Source: Cacajao melanocephalus (lineage: Eukaryota > Chordata > Mammalia > Primates > Pitheciidae). Taken from it: DNA of 64,000 bases. Below, in pieces: positions 25,106 through 38,805 of this stretch (within the stretch, counting starts at the first letter, position 1; each line of letters opens with the position of its first letter). The notes beneath the pieces were generated by a model. It was not told the DNA's origin. It saw only the letters and a list, made by a program, of their open reading frames with translations, and made no database searches. The DNA lies in NCBI GenBank assembly GCA_963573385.1, contig CAUYLG010052107.1, forward strand, positions 146,493 to 210,492. Reading direction: 5' to 3'. The position numbers and the translations under genes are program-made.

Positions 25106-25255
25106 CTGAATTAATAACTACAAGGTCCCATTTCAGAAGCTCAGGGAGATAACTGACTTGCTCAAGGTATTAATTTGTGCAATGGCTACAGAACTTGAAT
25201 TGAAATCAGGATTTTAAACCCCTCACTATTTGGCTACAGAGCCAAATAGTGGTTT
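25106..25255 (-). mobile_element. MIR SINE fragment carrying a hairpin
   Basis: Antisense MIR: TAACTGACTTGCTCAAGGTA, a decayed core, TGAAATCAGGATTTTAAACC. The terminal part is replaced by a perfect 12-bp inverted repeat at 25224-25251. Confidence 0.72.
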
Positions 25256-25688
25256 TCTAACTTTTTCAGCTTCTCCTCACACAAACCATCAGGCTCTCGC
25301 AGCAAAGGCAAAAAGCACAGGATAGAAATAAACCCTCAGCGGCAGAGTCACATCTTCTAGTGTTGGTGTCATTCTCGGAATGGTTTCTGACACATAGGTT
25401 GTGTTCAATAAGAACTGGCGAATCTGCTTATAGTTAATATAACAGCTACCTCTGGACACAGCCATTAGCAGGAGATGTCATCATAACCACATCTTATGAT
25501 AGCTCATCCAGAGCCCTGTAAGGACAGGAAGTGTAGGACATCTCCCAAGGACAGAGAAGAAACCTGAATTCAGAGATCACATCTCAAGGTTTGTTGACAG
25601 AGCCAACTTGAACACAGGATCTCCTGTAACAACCTCCCAGCTTCCATCTCAAGTTTCAATATGATGCACTGTTGCTGATTTTTAAAGG
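25256..25688. other. Non-coding stretch, nothing recognised
   Basis: No gene or named repeat. Confidence 0.5.
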
Positions 25689-25700
25689 TCATACATATTT

Positions 25701-26002
25701 GCCGGCTACGGTGGCTCATGCTTGTAATCCCAGCACTTTGGGAGGCTGAGGAGGGTGGGTGACCTGAGGTCAGGAGTTTGACACCAGCCTGGTCAACATG
25801 GTGAAACCCTGTCTTTACTAAAAATACAAAAATTAGCCAGGTGTGGTGGGGGGCACCTATAATCTCATCTATTCAGGAGGCTGAGGCAAGAGAATTGCTG
25901 GAACCCAGGAGGTGGAGGTTGTAGTGAGCCAAGATTGCACCATTGCACTCCAGCCTGGGTGACAAGAGCAAAAATCCATCTCAAAAAAAGAAAAAATAAT
26001 AA
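25701..26002 (+). mobile_element. Alu, full length
   Basis: From GCCGGCTACGGTGGCTCATG to an A-rich tail. Flanked by TCATACATATTT at 25689-25700 and TCATACGTATTT at 26003-26014, a 12-bp duplication with one change. Confidence 0.97.
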
Positions 26003-26054
26003 TCATACGTATTTATCTGCTGTGTGACAATGCCCCTGGGGAATGTGAGCCCAA

Positions 26055-26262
26055 ACTTGCTCTGCATTTTTATCAGTTTTGTTCATTCATTCTGTAACAT
26101 TCATCATAATGTAATGGTCTTTGGTTACTAAGACATTCATATTAGACCAAGAAACCCTAGGGAACAACTTCCCTACTGTTGTCATCTATGTCTCCCCAAT
26201 ACCCAGCACAGAGTCTGGGTGCACGATAGGAGTTCGACAAAATATCGTTGTCATTTTATTTC
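26055..26262 (+). mobile_element. L2 LINE 3' end
   Basis: TCATCTATGTCTCCCCAATA, CCCAGCACAGAGTCTGGGTG and the following GATAGGAGTTCGACAAAAT match the L2 3' terminus. Confidence 0.7.
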
Positions 26263-27939
26263 TGTTACACCATGCCAACAAGATACAACCAAAATAAAAC
26301 AAATATTCATAAATGTGTTCCTCTTTTCCAGATCTATTTACTTGTTGAAAGGATAGCTGCAAATGAATCTCACAAACTTAATGTTGTACAAAGAGGTCAA
26401 GAGCCAAAACAGTACATATTTACATGAAGTCCAAAACAGGCAAAATTAACCAGTGGTGTCAGAACTGCTATTATGATTTGTCTTAACACAATCTATGTAT
26501 GCCTGAGCACCAAAAGGATTCAGATAAAGCAAGCCACTATTTTTAAATGTTCACAAAATTTCCTTATAAGCTGACAATGAGCACAAGTAAAAATGACAGC
26601 TCTCTGGCAATGTTTCTGCCAATTACATGACAACCTAAAACGCCATGAAAGGTATCCTTCCTAGGTGTTAATATTCTCATTACCTGGGAATGAGACATTA
26701 TAAAAATGGTTCTTAGCTATTGCAGACAAGAATTTTTTTAATTAGGATGTTAAAGTTTCCAGGATCAGCTTAAATTATAACAGTTCTCTGTGGTTTACAA
26801 GATGCATTTTCTCAAAAACCTAAAACCTCCATTGAAAAGGCCAAAGATTGCTGCCTTTCATGTCCTTTTTGTCTAGCTGAAGCCCACTGGCACCCACTCC
26901 CTCAGTTTCAGCCTCTCTCTACTCTCTCCATAAACCTTGAAGAGGGCTAAGTCTTTATTTGTGCTCTTCCCTGGTGGAATGAAGAAATGGGGAAAAACAG
27001 AAGGTTGTTGTTGCTGGGATGTTTTATCTTCCTAGGACCAATCACACCAGAGATCAATAACTCATCAACAGTCTTAAAAGTGCCAGGTCTGACCACACTC
27101 CCCAGTGCTGTGAGAAGATGCTAGAGTTCTCTCCTCATAATGCATTTGGTCAGTGCCCAGAAACAGGGACTACTTCAAAGACATTAATTGTCCATTGAAG
27201 TCCTCCATTGTCAGGGAAGAAGGAATAAGGGAGCAGGCCTCCCCTATCTAATTACCCTACACATACAGAGCCTTGTTGGTCTAACATCAGTTCACCGAAA
27301 GTCTAGCAAGTAAAAGTAAAGTTCCTGGGAAGAATGTCAGCCTGCCAAAATTTAACTCTTACAACTCCATTTTCCTTTGTTACACCCAGCTATGCTTGGT
27401 CTTCAACAGCATACACCCATGTGAGCAGGGAGACAACTCACATTGCTCACTTTGAAATTTTTTTAGGATTGAGGTTTGGAAAAGACAGGTATTTGGTGGG
27501 ATGGAGGTAGATTTTTCAGAAGGAAATATCGCTTCAGTGGGAAAATGCGCAAAGGCTCAAGTGTGCCACCTTCCAGTCCAGAAGCCCCGTGGATCCACAT
27601 TCCCCTTAGGATCACCCAGTGGGCTTTCACCCTTTGCTCCTTTCAATCACTTACCATCAACTCCATCACCTCTCTTCTACCTGCTGTTTTTGTGGCCAGA
27701 ACAGTGGACCAAGGCTTAGATGTGCACAGTCACCTGTCGGAGCAAATGTGACGCTAATTGGCCTCAGCTCCTCCAGCTGCAAGCTGGTAGCTTGCCTGGG
27801 TTTCTTTCTTGAGCTCCAGGCACTCTCAGGGATCTAGTTCATGTCTTCACCTTGGCCCGGTTGCTATAGGAGCGTACAGAAAGAGGCCAAAAAGTGGAAG
27901 GAACCTTGCCTTGAGGTCCCTAGTGACAAAGCTCCCTGG
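26263..27939. other. Repeat-poor non-coding stretch upstream of the CpG island
   Basis: About 1.7 kb with no recognised repeat or gene. Three overlapping plus-strand frames of 72-91 codons at 27476-27837 lie just before the CpG island; none resembles a known protein. Confidence 0.45.
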
Positions 27940-28360
27940 GGTCCGGGCTTTGGTTCAGAGGAGCAGTAGGAGCCGCCGTTGCAGACGCCTGAACACGGAG
28001 GACCCAGAGCGCTGCGCGGCCGAGAGTGTGCTCAGCCCTGCTGGGGAGCCACCGCCGGCGCCAACTTTTCCCACTCCAGGAGCTAGAGCGGCGGAGAGGG
28101 GGTCCCGGGCCTGAGGTGGCAGCTGGGGAATCTGCGCGGACGGCTGTGGAGGCCGGAGTTCAGGACCCCAACTCCAGCTAAGGCGGGCTGCTGCAGGAGG
28201 GCGGAGGCTGCAGGACTGGGGCAGCCGTGGGTGTGGAGTGAGGCGCCGCCAGCCGGCAGGCACTGGAGTTTTAGGGACTGGGCGCGGCCGCCGGCAAAGC
28301 CCCGCCTGGGGCCGGGAGCGAAGAGCCCAGGCTCCGCTAATCCCCACTGAGTCAGGAGCC
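27940..28360. promoter_or_regulatory. CpG island, candidate promoter
   Basis: By hand count about 34 CpG dinucleotides in 420 bp with roughly two-thirds G+C, in a window that is otherwise AT-rich and CpG-poor; that ratio meets the usual CpG-island definition. It contains GC boxes (GGGCGG at 28199-28204, CCCCGCC at 28300-28306) and an AP-1 consensus TGAGTCA at 28348-28354. No TATA box is evident. Open frames on both strands (101 codons at 27809-28114, 130 codons at 27955-28347 on the minus strand) are proline/arginine/alanine-rich, as any GC-rich DNA would give, and the 130-codon one lacks an ATG at its start. It could be the promoter of a non-coding or distant coding transcript, or an orphan island. 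Direction is unknown. Confidence 0.72.
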
Positions 28361-28410
28361 AGGCGGAGAACATAGATGGGTAGATATTACAAGAAGTCTG
28401 AAGACTCTAA

Positions 28411-29193
<783 letters not shown>

Positions 29194-29414
29194 TCATTCT
29201 CATACATACTAAATTTTTATATTCCAAAGCTATCAATTTATCTTTAGTAATGTTTCCTTATTGATAGGTAGTAACACAAATAATTTATAAACAAATATGA
29301 CCATTTTGGAAGTACATACTCAGAACTCTTTCTGTTATATGAGATATATGATCCAAACAGTATAAAAATCTTTGCCCTACAAAGCAGCAAAATATTTTTT
29401 AAAGCATAAAAACA

Positions 29415-29715
29415 TCACACAACTTAAAACCCTTTTATAGCTCCCATTGTACTCAAAATAAAATTAGGAATGGACCATGAGGCCTGCACAAGCTGGCCTC
29501 TGCCTGTGTCTTAACCGTCTTAGGCCTCGGCCACTATGGTCTCACAAATAATTCATCGTATAATTTTATTCTGCCGGCTCGTGGCCTTTGTGCATACTGT
29601 CCCACCTGTTTGGACATTCCTTCTCTTCAAATGGCTGGTTTCTTCTCATCTCTTTAAGTCTCAGCTTATTCACCTTCTCTGAGTGGCTCTGGGTGAAGGA
29701 TTTAAGAACTCTCTT
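29415..29715 (+). mobile_element. L2 LINE fragment
   Basis: TAGCTCCCATTGTACTCAAA, GAGGCCTGCACAAGCTGGCC, TTGTGCATACTGTCCCACCT, GTCTCAGCTTATTCACCTTC follow the L2 3' consensus over about 300 bp. Confidence 0.8.
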
Positions 29716-29879
29716 CTGCAAAATAGAAGAAAGGTCATCTACTCAATTCAAAAAATGCCATAAAAGTTAATTTAATTTTGTAAGTTTGTTGCCAATATCA
29801 ATGATACTGCCTTGCATTTATGATACACCTATCTCATCAGATTGCTAAATGATTTCTAGATTTTTACATTGATAAATTT

Positions 29880-30038
29880 TATAGCAATGCCAAAAGACGG
29901 ATAGAGGACAATATATTTTACTCTTATAGAATGTAATGAAACCTACCCATGTTCACACATTTAGAGACAAATGCTTCAAGTGGAAATCTATTTTTTAACC
30001 ACAGTTGGTCCAGTTGCTTCCCTGCTCTGTGTTTGTGT
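29880..30038 (-). mobile_element. MIR SINE fragment, weak
   Basis: Decayed antisense MIR order (ACCCATGTTCACACATTTAG, then GTTGCTTCCCTGCTCTG). Low identity. Confidence 0.45.
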
Positions 30039-30384
30039 GTGTTTATGTATTAAAATGACATATATTTCAGCTGTTGTGTACTATTTGCATAATTGAGAAT
30101 TATGAAGAATAATTTGTATAATTAAACTGAAATGGTGAAGTCTGAAATAATAATATCATTACCAATACTATTGCTGCTATTGCCAGGACTAGAAAAACTG
30201 GATAGGTTAACCATATTCATGTAACTTTTGTAGTCATATTTTTAAAGACATTGGAGAGCTGTGAAAGCAAATAGGACTAAAGGAATTAAAATCCAAGAGA
30301 AGAGTCCTTGCCATATGAGCTGAAATAATCCATGGGTGGAAGTACAGAGCACAAACTATGCTTTATTTCTTAAAAATATATACC
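30039..30384. other. Non-coding stretch, nothing recognised
   Basis: AT-rich, no gene. Confidence 0.5.
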
Positions 30385-31060
30385 ACAGTAAGGGCAAGAG
30401 TGCAGAACAACTGTAATTCTCATACATTGATACTGTATTGCCAAACAGCATAGCCACTCTGAAAAATGATTTGGTAGTTTCTTACAAAGATGAACATAAA
30501 AAGTTGTAGGTACAAAGCTAAAAATACTGCCAGATCCAGCAATTCCACTTCTAGGTAATTCCCCTAGATAAATGAATACTTATGCTCACACAAAAACCTG
30601 TACACAAATCCTTACAGAAATCTATTCGTAATTACCTCAAACTGGATGCAACACAAAACTTCTCCAATAGGTGAAAGGAATAACACATTCTGGTACAGCT
30701 ATTTAACAGAATGCTTCTCAGCAAGAAAAAGGCAGGTACTACTGTTACAAGCAACAATTTGGATGGACCTTGAAGGCATTATACTGAATAAAGAGAGTCA
30801 ATCCCAAATGATTATGTACGACATGATTCCATTGATATCTCAAAAAGATAAAACTATAGTAATAGAAAATCAAGTCATGGTTGCCAGAGGTTAGGGATGG
30901 GGAGAGGTCATGGCTCCAAAGAGTGAGCACAAAGGAGCTGTTTAGATGATGAAACTATTATGTCCCTTCATCGGGTTTCTATGTGTTAAAACTCATAGAG
31001 CTGTGCACCAAAATAAAAGCAAATTGTAACATATGTTAAATTTTTAAAAACAATTTAAAA
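30385..31060 (+). mobile_element. Old L1M 3' fragment
   Basis: Sense L1: ACTGTAATTCTCATACATTG, CAGATCCAGCAATTCCACTT, TTTGGATGGACCTTGAAGGC, ATTATACTGAATAAAGAGAG, GGTTGCCAGAGGTTAGGGAT and an A-rich end. The 82-codon frame inside (30646-30894) is decayed ORF2/3' sequence, not a gene. Confidence 0.85.
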
Positions 31061-31094
31061 GCGTGGAACTCTTGAGTCAAAATTCTTAAGAGAA

Positions 31095-31245
31095 TCTTGG
31101 CACTACCTCTTTCCTTGATATTTTCTTGGCCATCACAAGAATCCTGTGAGTCGCATACTATCTCAGCTTTGCAGATGTGGAAACTGAGGCTTATGAAAAT
31201 TAAATAATCTCCCAAATGTACATAGCCAGCAAGGAACAAGCTACA
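31095..31245 (-). mobile_element. MIR SINE fragment
   Basis: AGAATCCTGTGAGTCGCATA, TCAGCTTTGCAGATGTGGAA, ACTGAGGCTTATGAAAATTA: antisense MIR core. Confidence 0.78.
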
Positions 31246-32673
<1,428 letters not shown>

Positions 32674-32945
32674 TATTTTCTTTTATTTTTTTTAAGACAG
32701 GGTCTCACTCTGTCACCCAGGCTGGAAAGCAGTGGCGTAATCACGGTTTGCTACAGCCTCTACTGGGACCACTGATACTCACCACCACACATAGCTAGTT
32801 TTTTTGTTGTTGTTTTTCATTTGTTTGTTAAAGTGATTGAAAGAGAGCTGGAGTCTCCCTGTGTTGCCCAAGCTGGTTCAAGTGACCCTCCAGCATGGGC
32901 TTCCCAAAGTGCTGGGATTACAGGCATGAGTCACCATGCCCAGCT
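32674..32945 (-). mobile_element. Old Alu (J-like), antisense, rearranged
   Basis: Directly follows the previous Alu. TTTTTTAAGACAGGGTCTCA, then a left half lacking most of the CTCCTGCCTCAGCCTCC region, a TTTGTTGTTGTTTTTC insertion in the middle, and a right half ending at CACCATGCCCAGC. Divergence and indels indicate an older copy. Confidence 0.88.
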
Positions 32946-32969
32946 CGTATTGTTAGCAGTTCTGATCTA

Positions 32970-33062
32970 TGGTACTTTAATTCCCATTTTATGGATGAGA
33001 TAACTGAAGCTTTGAGTGATTAAGTAACTGTCCTAAGCCTGGAGGTAAATTCCAGGCATAGG
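32970..33062 (-). mobile_element. MIR SINE fragment
   Basis: TTCCCATTTTATGGATGAGA, TAACTGAAGCTTTGAGTGAT, TAAGTAACTGTCCTAAGCCT: antisense MIR core. Confidence 0.72.
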
Positions 33063-33357
33063 CACCAGCATGTGGTATGTGGAGACTAAAGCCAAAGGAA
33101 CACAGAGAGTTTCAAGAGCTAAAGAGAAGCATCATGGCTATAGGTGGAGAGCTGCGGAGAGTGGTCAGAGCTGAGGCCCAGAAGGCAGGCTGGACAGGTG
33201 AAGAGAGGCAGAGATTTGAAGCAAACGCTAAGGATTTGGGACTTCATCATGTATTCCTTACACTCACTGCAGTGAGTCTGAGGAATAGATTGGAGGGACA
33301 CTTGCAATAGTCCTTGGGAGATTACAGTCATTGGGAGATTATGGTCCCTGGAAGATG
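33063..33357. other. Non-coding stretch
   Basis: Purine-rich with a 77-codon plus-strand frame (33077-33310). The CTAAGGATTTGGGACTTCAT phrase resembles an old mammalian repeat; I do not call a gene. Confidence 0.4.
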
Positions 33358-33367
33358 TACAGATCCA

Positions 33368-33672
33368 AGGCCAGGTGCAGTGGTTCATGCCTGTAATCCG
33401 AGCACTTTGGGAGGCTGAGATGGACGGATCACCTGAGGTCAGGAGTCCAAGACCATCCTGGCTGACATGGTGAAATCCCCGTCTCTACCAAAAATACAAA
33501 AATTAGCTGAGCGTGGTGGTGGGTGCCTATAATCCCAACTACTAGGGAGGCTGAGGCAGGAGAATTGCTTGAACCCGGGAGGCAGATGGTTACAGTGAGC
33601 CAAGATCATGCCACTGCACTCCAGCCTGGGCAGCAGAGCAAAACTCTATCTCAAAAAAAAAAAAAAGTGAGA
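33368..33672 (+). mobile_element. Alu, full length
   Basis: GGCCAGGTGCAGTGGTTCAT to a poly(A) tail. Exact 10-bp duplication TACAGATCCA at 33358-33367 and 33673-33682. Confidence 0.97.
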
Positions 33673-33872
33673 TACAGATCCAGAGTGTGATGGAAATACA
33701 TTGGCCAAAGATCTCAGTTTAAAAGCAAAAGTAAGGGCCATTAAATTTTTACTACAATATTTCCCATGCTGTATCTTGGAAATTTTATATCAGAAGCCTC
33801 CACAAATCTATCCTATAAATCAATGTTCTCAGATCTTATGTGTATCAAAATCACGTGGGTGCAGTAGAGACA

Positions 33873-34052
33873 ATTTGTCTCAACTCAAGTTCTATTTATG
33901 CCATATTTATATTATTTCTCATCAATTATTTATATCAGAGTATTTATGTCAAAGTAATACATGTTCATAATTAAACACAAATTTAAGAAAAGTTTGTAAT
34001 AAAAAGCAACAGCTTTCCATCCCATGACTCCTCACTAAAATTCCACTCCTGG
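33873..34052 (+). repeat. Local duplicate block, copy 1 (contains L1M 3' UTR sequence)
   Basis: About 180 bp shared with 34448-34630, including TTATGTCAAAGTAATACATG, TTTGTAATAAAAAGCAA and CTCACTAAAATTCCACTCCT. The part from about 33945 on resembles a sense old-L1 3' UTR. Similarity stops abruptly after CCACTCCTGG. Confidence 0.85.
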
Positions 34053-34224
34053 AAATAATCAGTTTTAGTCATTTTTCTGTTTCTGTTTTTCTGATGGTTA
34101 GTGTTATAACTCTTCAATATCAGACTCACCACTATAGCACATTTCTGTATCCTGTAAAACAATGTTGGCAGATCTTAAGTGTGTCAGAATCACCTGGGTG
34201 TAGTAACTCTGAAGATACTGGTTT

Positions 34225-34360
34225 AAACTTACTTAACTCTTTGTTACTCTGCATTCTCCTCTGTAAAATGGGGATAATAGTACCTACTTCTAAGGGTTTT
34301 GTGAAGGTTTGGTAAGTGACTATGTATAAAGTCCTAAAAATAATTTCTGACACACAGGAA
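34225..34360 (+). mobile_element. MIR SINE fragment
   Basis: CATTCTCCTCTGTAAAATGG, GGATAATAGTACCTACTTCT, AAGGGTTTTGTGAAGG: sense MIR. It lies in the copy-2 side of the local duplication only. Confidence 0.82.
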
Positions 34361-34447
34361 GAAATTTTGACTATCATTACTTTCTGGAGAATTCTGTAAA
34401 CTGCAGATCCATGAAGCCCAAACCAGTGTTGTAGGATTTGGTTCACA

Positions 34448-34630
34448 TTTTGTCTCAACTCACATTCTTTTAATTTATGCCAAATTTATATGATTTTTCA
34501 TAATTATTTATATCAAAGTATTTATGTCAAAGTAATACATGTTCATGATTAAACACAAATTCAAGATAGGTTTGTAATAAAAAGCAATAGCTCTCCATCC
34601 CACGACTCCTCACTAAAATTCCACTCCTGG
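34448..34630 (+). repeat. Local duplicate block, copy 2
   Basis: Second copy of 33873-34052, offset by about 577 bp, with scattered substitutions. Upstream, ATGTTGGCAGATCTTAAGTG at about 34162 also corresponds to ATGTTCTCAGATCTTATGTG at about 33823, so the related region extends to the left. Confidence 0.85.
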
Positions 34631-34635
34631 TATTC

Positions 34636-34815
34636 AACTGTGAGGGGCAACCAGAAACCTGCTTTTCAGGACCCCTCTCTTTGCTGAGAGCTTTCCTTTT
34701 GCTTAATAAATTCTACTCCACTCACTTGATGGTGTCTGCATGCCTAATTTCTCCTGGTCATGAGACAAGAAACTGGACATTGCTGAGCTAAAGGAGAAAA
34801 ATTTCCTGCATCAAA
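34636..34815 (+). mobile_element. ERV LTR 3' fragment
   Basis: TGCTGAGAGCTTTCCTTTTG, CTTAATAAATTCTACTCCAC, CTGCATGCCTAATTTCTCCT, GGTCATGAGACAAGAAACTG: the R-U5 end of an ERV1-type LTR, with AATAAA at about 34706. The 5' part is missing. Family not named. Confidence 0.65.
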
Positions 34816-35040
34816 AGCCTCATACCCTTTTGAAGTTACTAAGAAAAGGCTTGGGGATGACTTGAGTGTTAAAGGGGAGGGATTTTTGTTCAGCATGTGA
34901 AATGTTCAGGTGAGATACATAAGAGCATGAATGAGGAAACATTTTGTTGGACACGGAATTTATTCTATAATAGTCCTGCTGTGGAGGATTGGCTAGCAAA
35001 GAAAGCTTCAGAAACAGCTGTTTATAAAACTGCTATTGTA

Positions 35041-35362
<322 letters not shown>

Positions 35363-35464
35363 TCACTTTCCCTCTAGGTTTAGAAAGTCTGTAGAGGAAA
35401 AGCTGCCCATTTTATGTCTAGGAGGAAGCAAGTAATAACAAATAATGATGCAGTCATCCACTTG

Positions 35465-35645
35465 GGTGGTGTTTTTAGCTTTACAAAACATTTTTGTATT
35501 TTCTCTCCTATTTGAATCCCCTGAGAACTGTGTGGAATGGTGAAGCAGATGTTAGCACCTGTTTTGCAGACAAGGAACTGAGACCAGAGTTTAAATGATG
35601 TGTTCAAAATTATATGTGAACAGCTAAACTGGGGCTCAACTCATG
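35465..35645 (-). mobile_element. MIR SINE
   Basis: AGCACCTGTTTTGCAGACAA, GGAACTGAGACCAGAGTTTA, GTGAACAGCTAAACTGGGGC: antisense MIR ending at the next Alu. Confidence 0.75.
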
Positions 35646-35649
35646 TCTC

Positions 35650-35898
35650 TTTTTTTTTTTTCTTGAGACAGGGTCTTGCAATGGTACAATCTTAGGTTCA
35701 AGTGGTTCCCCTGCCTCAGCCTCCTGAGTAGCTATGACTACAGGTGCATGCCACCAAGCCCAGCAAATGTTTTATTTTTAGTAGAAACAGGGTTTTGCCA
35801 TATTGGCCAGGCTGGTCTCGAACTCCTGACCTCAGGTGATCCACCTGCTTTGGCCTCCCAAAGTACTAAAATTACAGGCGTGAGCCACCATACCTGGC

Positions 35899-35900
<2 letters not shown>
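35650..35900 (-). mobile_element. Alu, antisense, with left-arm deletions
   Basis: Poly(T), GAGACAGGGTCTTG, then two gaps in the left arm (the CACCCAGGCTGGAGT and CACTGCAACCTCC segments are absent), then an intact right part to CCATACCTGGCC. Confidence 0.93.
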
Positions 35901-36574
<674 letters not shown>

Positions 36575-36717
36575 CTCAGCGTTTTACTTTGTCACACAGG
36601 CTGGAGTACACAAGCACAACTCACTGCAGCCTTGACCTCCCAGATGCAAATGATCGGATCTTCCCGCCTCAGACCCGCAAGTAGCCGGGACTGCAAATGT
36701 GTACCATAACACCCAGA
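36575..36717 (-). mobile_element. Free Alu left monomer or old AluJ fragment
   Basis: TTTACTTTGTCACACAGGCT, GCAGCCTTGACCTCCCAGAT, TCTTCCCGCCTCAGACCC, AAGTAGCCGGGACTGCAAAT: left-arm sequence only, old. Confidence 0.8.
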
Positions 36718-36744
36718 TAAGTAAACACCTTTAAGATAGAAACT

Positions 36745-36900
36745 AGGAAGCAATGTGACTCAGTAACTAAGAGCATTAGCTTTCAAATTGTCAAACCTAC
36801 AATCAAATGCCCCTTCAGCCACTTACACATGGACGATCTCTCTAAGCTTTGGTACGTTTATGATAAAACGAATAAATAATATTTACCTAGAGTAGATGTC
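36745..36900 (+). mobile_element. MIR SINE fragment
   Basis: GTGACTCAGTAACTAAGAGC, then ATTAGCTTTCAAATTG, CAGCCACTTACACATGGACG and CTCTAAGCTTTGGTACG follow the sense MIR order. Confidence 0.72.
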
Positions 36901-36904
36901 TGAT

Positions 36905-37362
36905 TATTGTGTTTGCCCCTTCTACTACACAGTGCAAATTCTAGTGGGGCTACTAATCATGAGATTTGTTTCCTTAGACCTCAGTATGACCCAGAACTGG
37001 CCAATAAGAACACTCTTACAATTGATTGAGGACAGACATGTGACCTAAGCCAAGTCAATCAGTGTTTTTCTTTGGGATTTCACAAGGAAAGCAAGCAGGC
37101 TGGATTGCTGCTTATGACTGCGGACATCAACCAGTTCTGCCGCAAGAGGGAAGCATGTTTATGGAGGGCCTGAAGCCCAAGTTAAAGGCGGATGGAAAAG
37201 GAAGAGTGAACAAGGGCTGGAGCTATTTATAAGTGATTCACATAGGCTGACCAACCCTTCCCAGTACTTCGAGGGGCTGTTGTTGCTACTGTGGCTGCTC
37301 TTACTGTTATTGCTTAAGCTAACTTGAACTGGGCTTCTCTTTTTGTGTAATTGGAAGAGTCA
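36905..37362 (+). mobile_element. Old interspersed repeat, probably LTR-like
   Basis: CATGTGACCTAAGCCAAGTC, TGAGGGCCTGAAGCC-like core, and the end TTGCTTAAGCTAACTTGAAC, TGGGCTTCTC, GAGTCATGACTGATG match a common old mammalian repeat. Family not named. Confidence 0.4.
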
Positions 37363-37375
37363 TGACTGATGTACT

Positions 37376-37488
37376 ACCTCGTAGATTTGTGATAAGAATT
37401 AAATGAGGTAATATATATATATAGGGTGCTTAAGACTGTGCCTGGCACATGCTAAACCTTCAGTGAATGTTAACTGTTATGGTGATAG
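37376..37488 (+). mobile_element. MIR SINE 3' half
   Basis: GATAAGAATTAAATGAGGTA, TGCTTAAGACTGTGCCTGGC, ACATGCTAAACCTTCAGTGA. Confidence 0.78.
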
Positions 37489-38730
37489 TCATGACCACGA
37501 TGCAAAAGAAACAAATGATGCCTTCTATTATTTTTCATCCTCCAAAGCCTCCAGTACAGCATTGTACATTCAGGTAGATACCGACTAAATGCTGCTTGAT
37601 AACTTGCTGCCTCTCTCTCCAAGATGGCAAGAAGGTTAATAAGTTAAGACTAGAAGAGTGATTTGAATGCTTCAGTTTAAATAAATCTTTCTGTTGTCAC
37701 TTCTCACTACCTCAAAATTCATTACTGCTATTTTAACCCTCTCCTGCCATTGTAAACTCATGAGAACCTGAAATTAGGCTTCGAATGGTGAGAAGAAATA
37801 ATGTAGTGCCTATTTGGTCAGTGTATCTTTAGAGGAATAGGTCATTTGTTTTTTAATCAAGAGGGTGCCGTGGCCGGATGGTGCCTAGAGCAGCTGATGC
37901 TTATGCAAATTTAAAGCCCCAACGCATGTTGTTCCCTTAAGAGTTTCCTACATGGACCTACTTGAGAATCAGAATTCTGGCACAGGTCAGAATTTCTTTG
38001 TGTGTGGGGTAGAAGCTATGAAATAAATCTAAAGGCAATAGCATATCTCATTCCTATTCCCCTGGTTAGAAATGAAGCACAGAGAACAGAAACTGTTGGA
38101 ATAGTCAGACAAAAAATATAGAAGAAAGATGTGATTAAAATCAAAGGATAAGTAATTCTTGATCACAATTACTAATTATCATTTTAATCATCTGCATTCA
38201 TGTTATCCCTCATAATATGGTACTAACTCTTGAGCCCTCGAGTGTGAGAGTGTGTAAATCAACAGGCACGTTGATTTACATTACAGTTTCAGGAGCTAAG
38301 CATAGTTAACATGGTTTTAGGTAAAGATTGTAAGCAAGAAAGAAGCCCTACCCAAACCTGTTCCCAGGAAACTGTCAAAATCATTCATTTATAATAAAGT
38401 TTGAATGTCAGACATTGTCACAACCTGTTGTTACTTTGTTTGCTTTCCTGTGTCCTGTCTTTTAGGAACAGCCTCTCCCAGAATCTTTGTGACCTGGGGC
38501 AGGGTTGGGGACTGTCAGTCAAGGGACACTGCCTGTCTATGGGAAGTCTGTGAAGGTGATACAACAAGGACCAACCAGAGACCATTTTAAAAGACTAGCT
38601 TTGGATGCTGGGTGAGGAAAGGTGTCTTTCCTTAAGAGATCACAGGTTGTAATGACTGCGTAAGCCAGGATCTTACTCTTTTACATAAAGAAGAGGGAGC
38701 CTGTCAGAGAATGGAGACATTCAGAGGGAA

Positions 38731-38731
<1 letters not shown>
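37489..38731. other. Repeat-poor non-coding stretch with a hairpin
   Basis: About 1.2 kb without recognised genes. An 11-bp perfect hairpin lies at 38253-38280. TTTCCTGTGTCCTGTCTTTTAG ending at 38464 (written here as a polypyrimidine-AG site) is acceptor-like but no partner donor stands out. Confidence 0.45.
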
Positions 38732-38804
<73 letters not shown>

Positions 38805-38805
38805 A
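38732..38805 (+). repeat. (AC)n(AG)n compound microsatellite
   Basis: About 19 uninterrupted AC units followed by about 15 AG units with one interruption. Likely polymorphic. Confidence 0.97.

Noticed and set aside
27955..28347. 130-codon minus-strand frame across the CpG island
   Set aside because: GC-rich DNA lacks stop codons by composition, the frame has no ATG at its start, and the translation is low-complexity with no domain.
38464..38556. Acceptor-like site and weak donor suggesting an exon
   Set aside because: The donor (GAAG|GTGATA) is weak and there is no supporting open frame or neighbouring exon.
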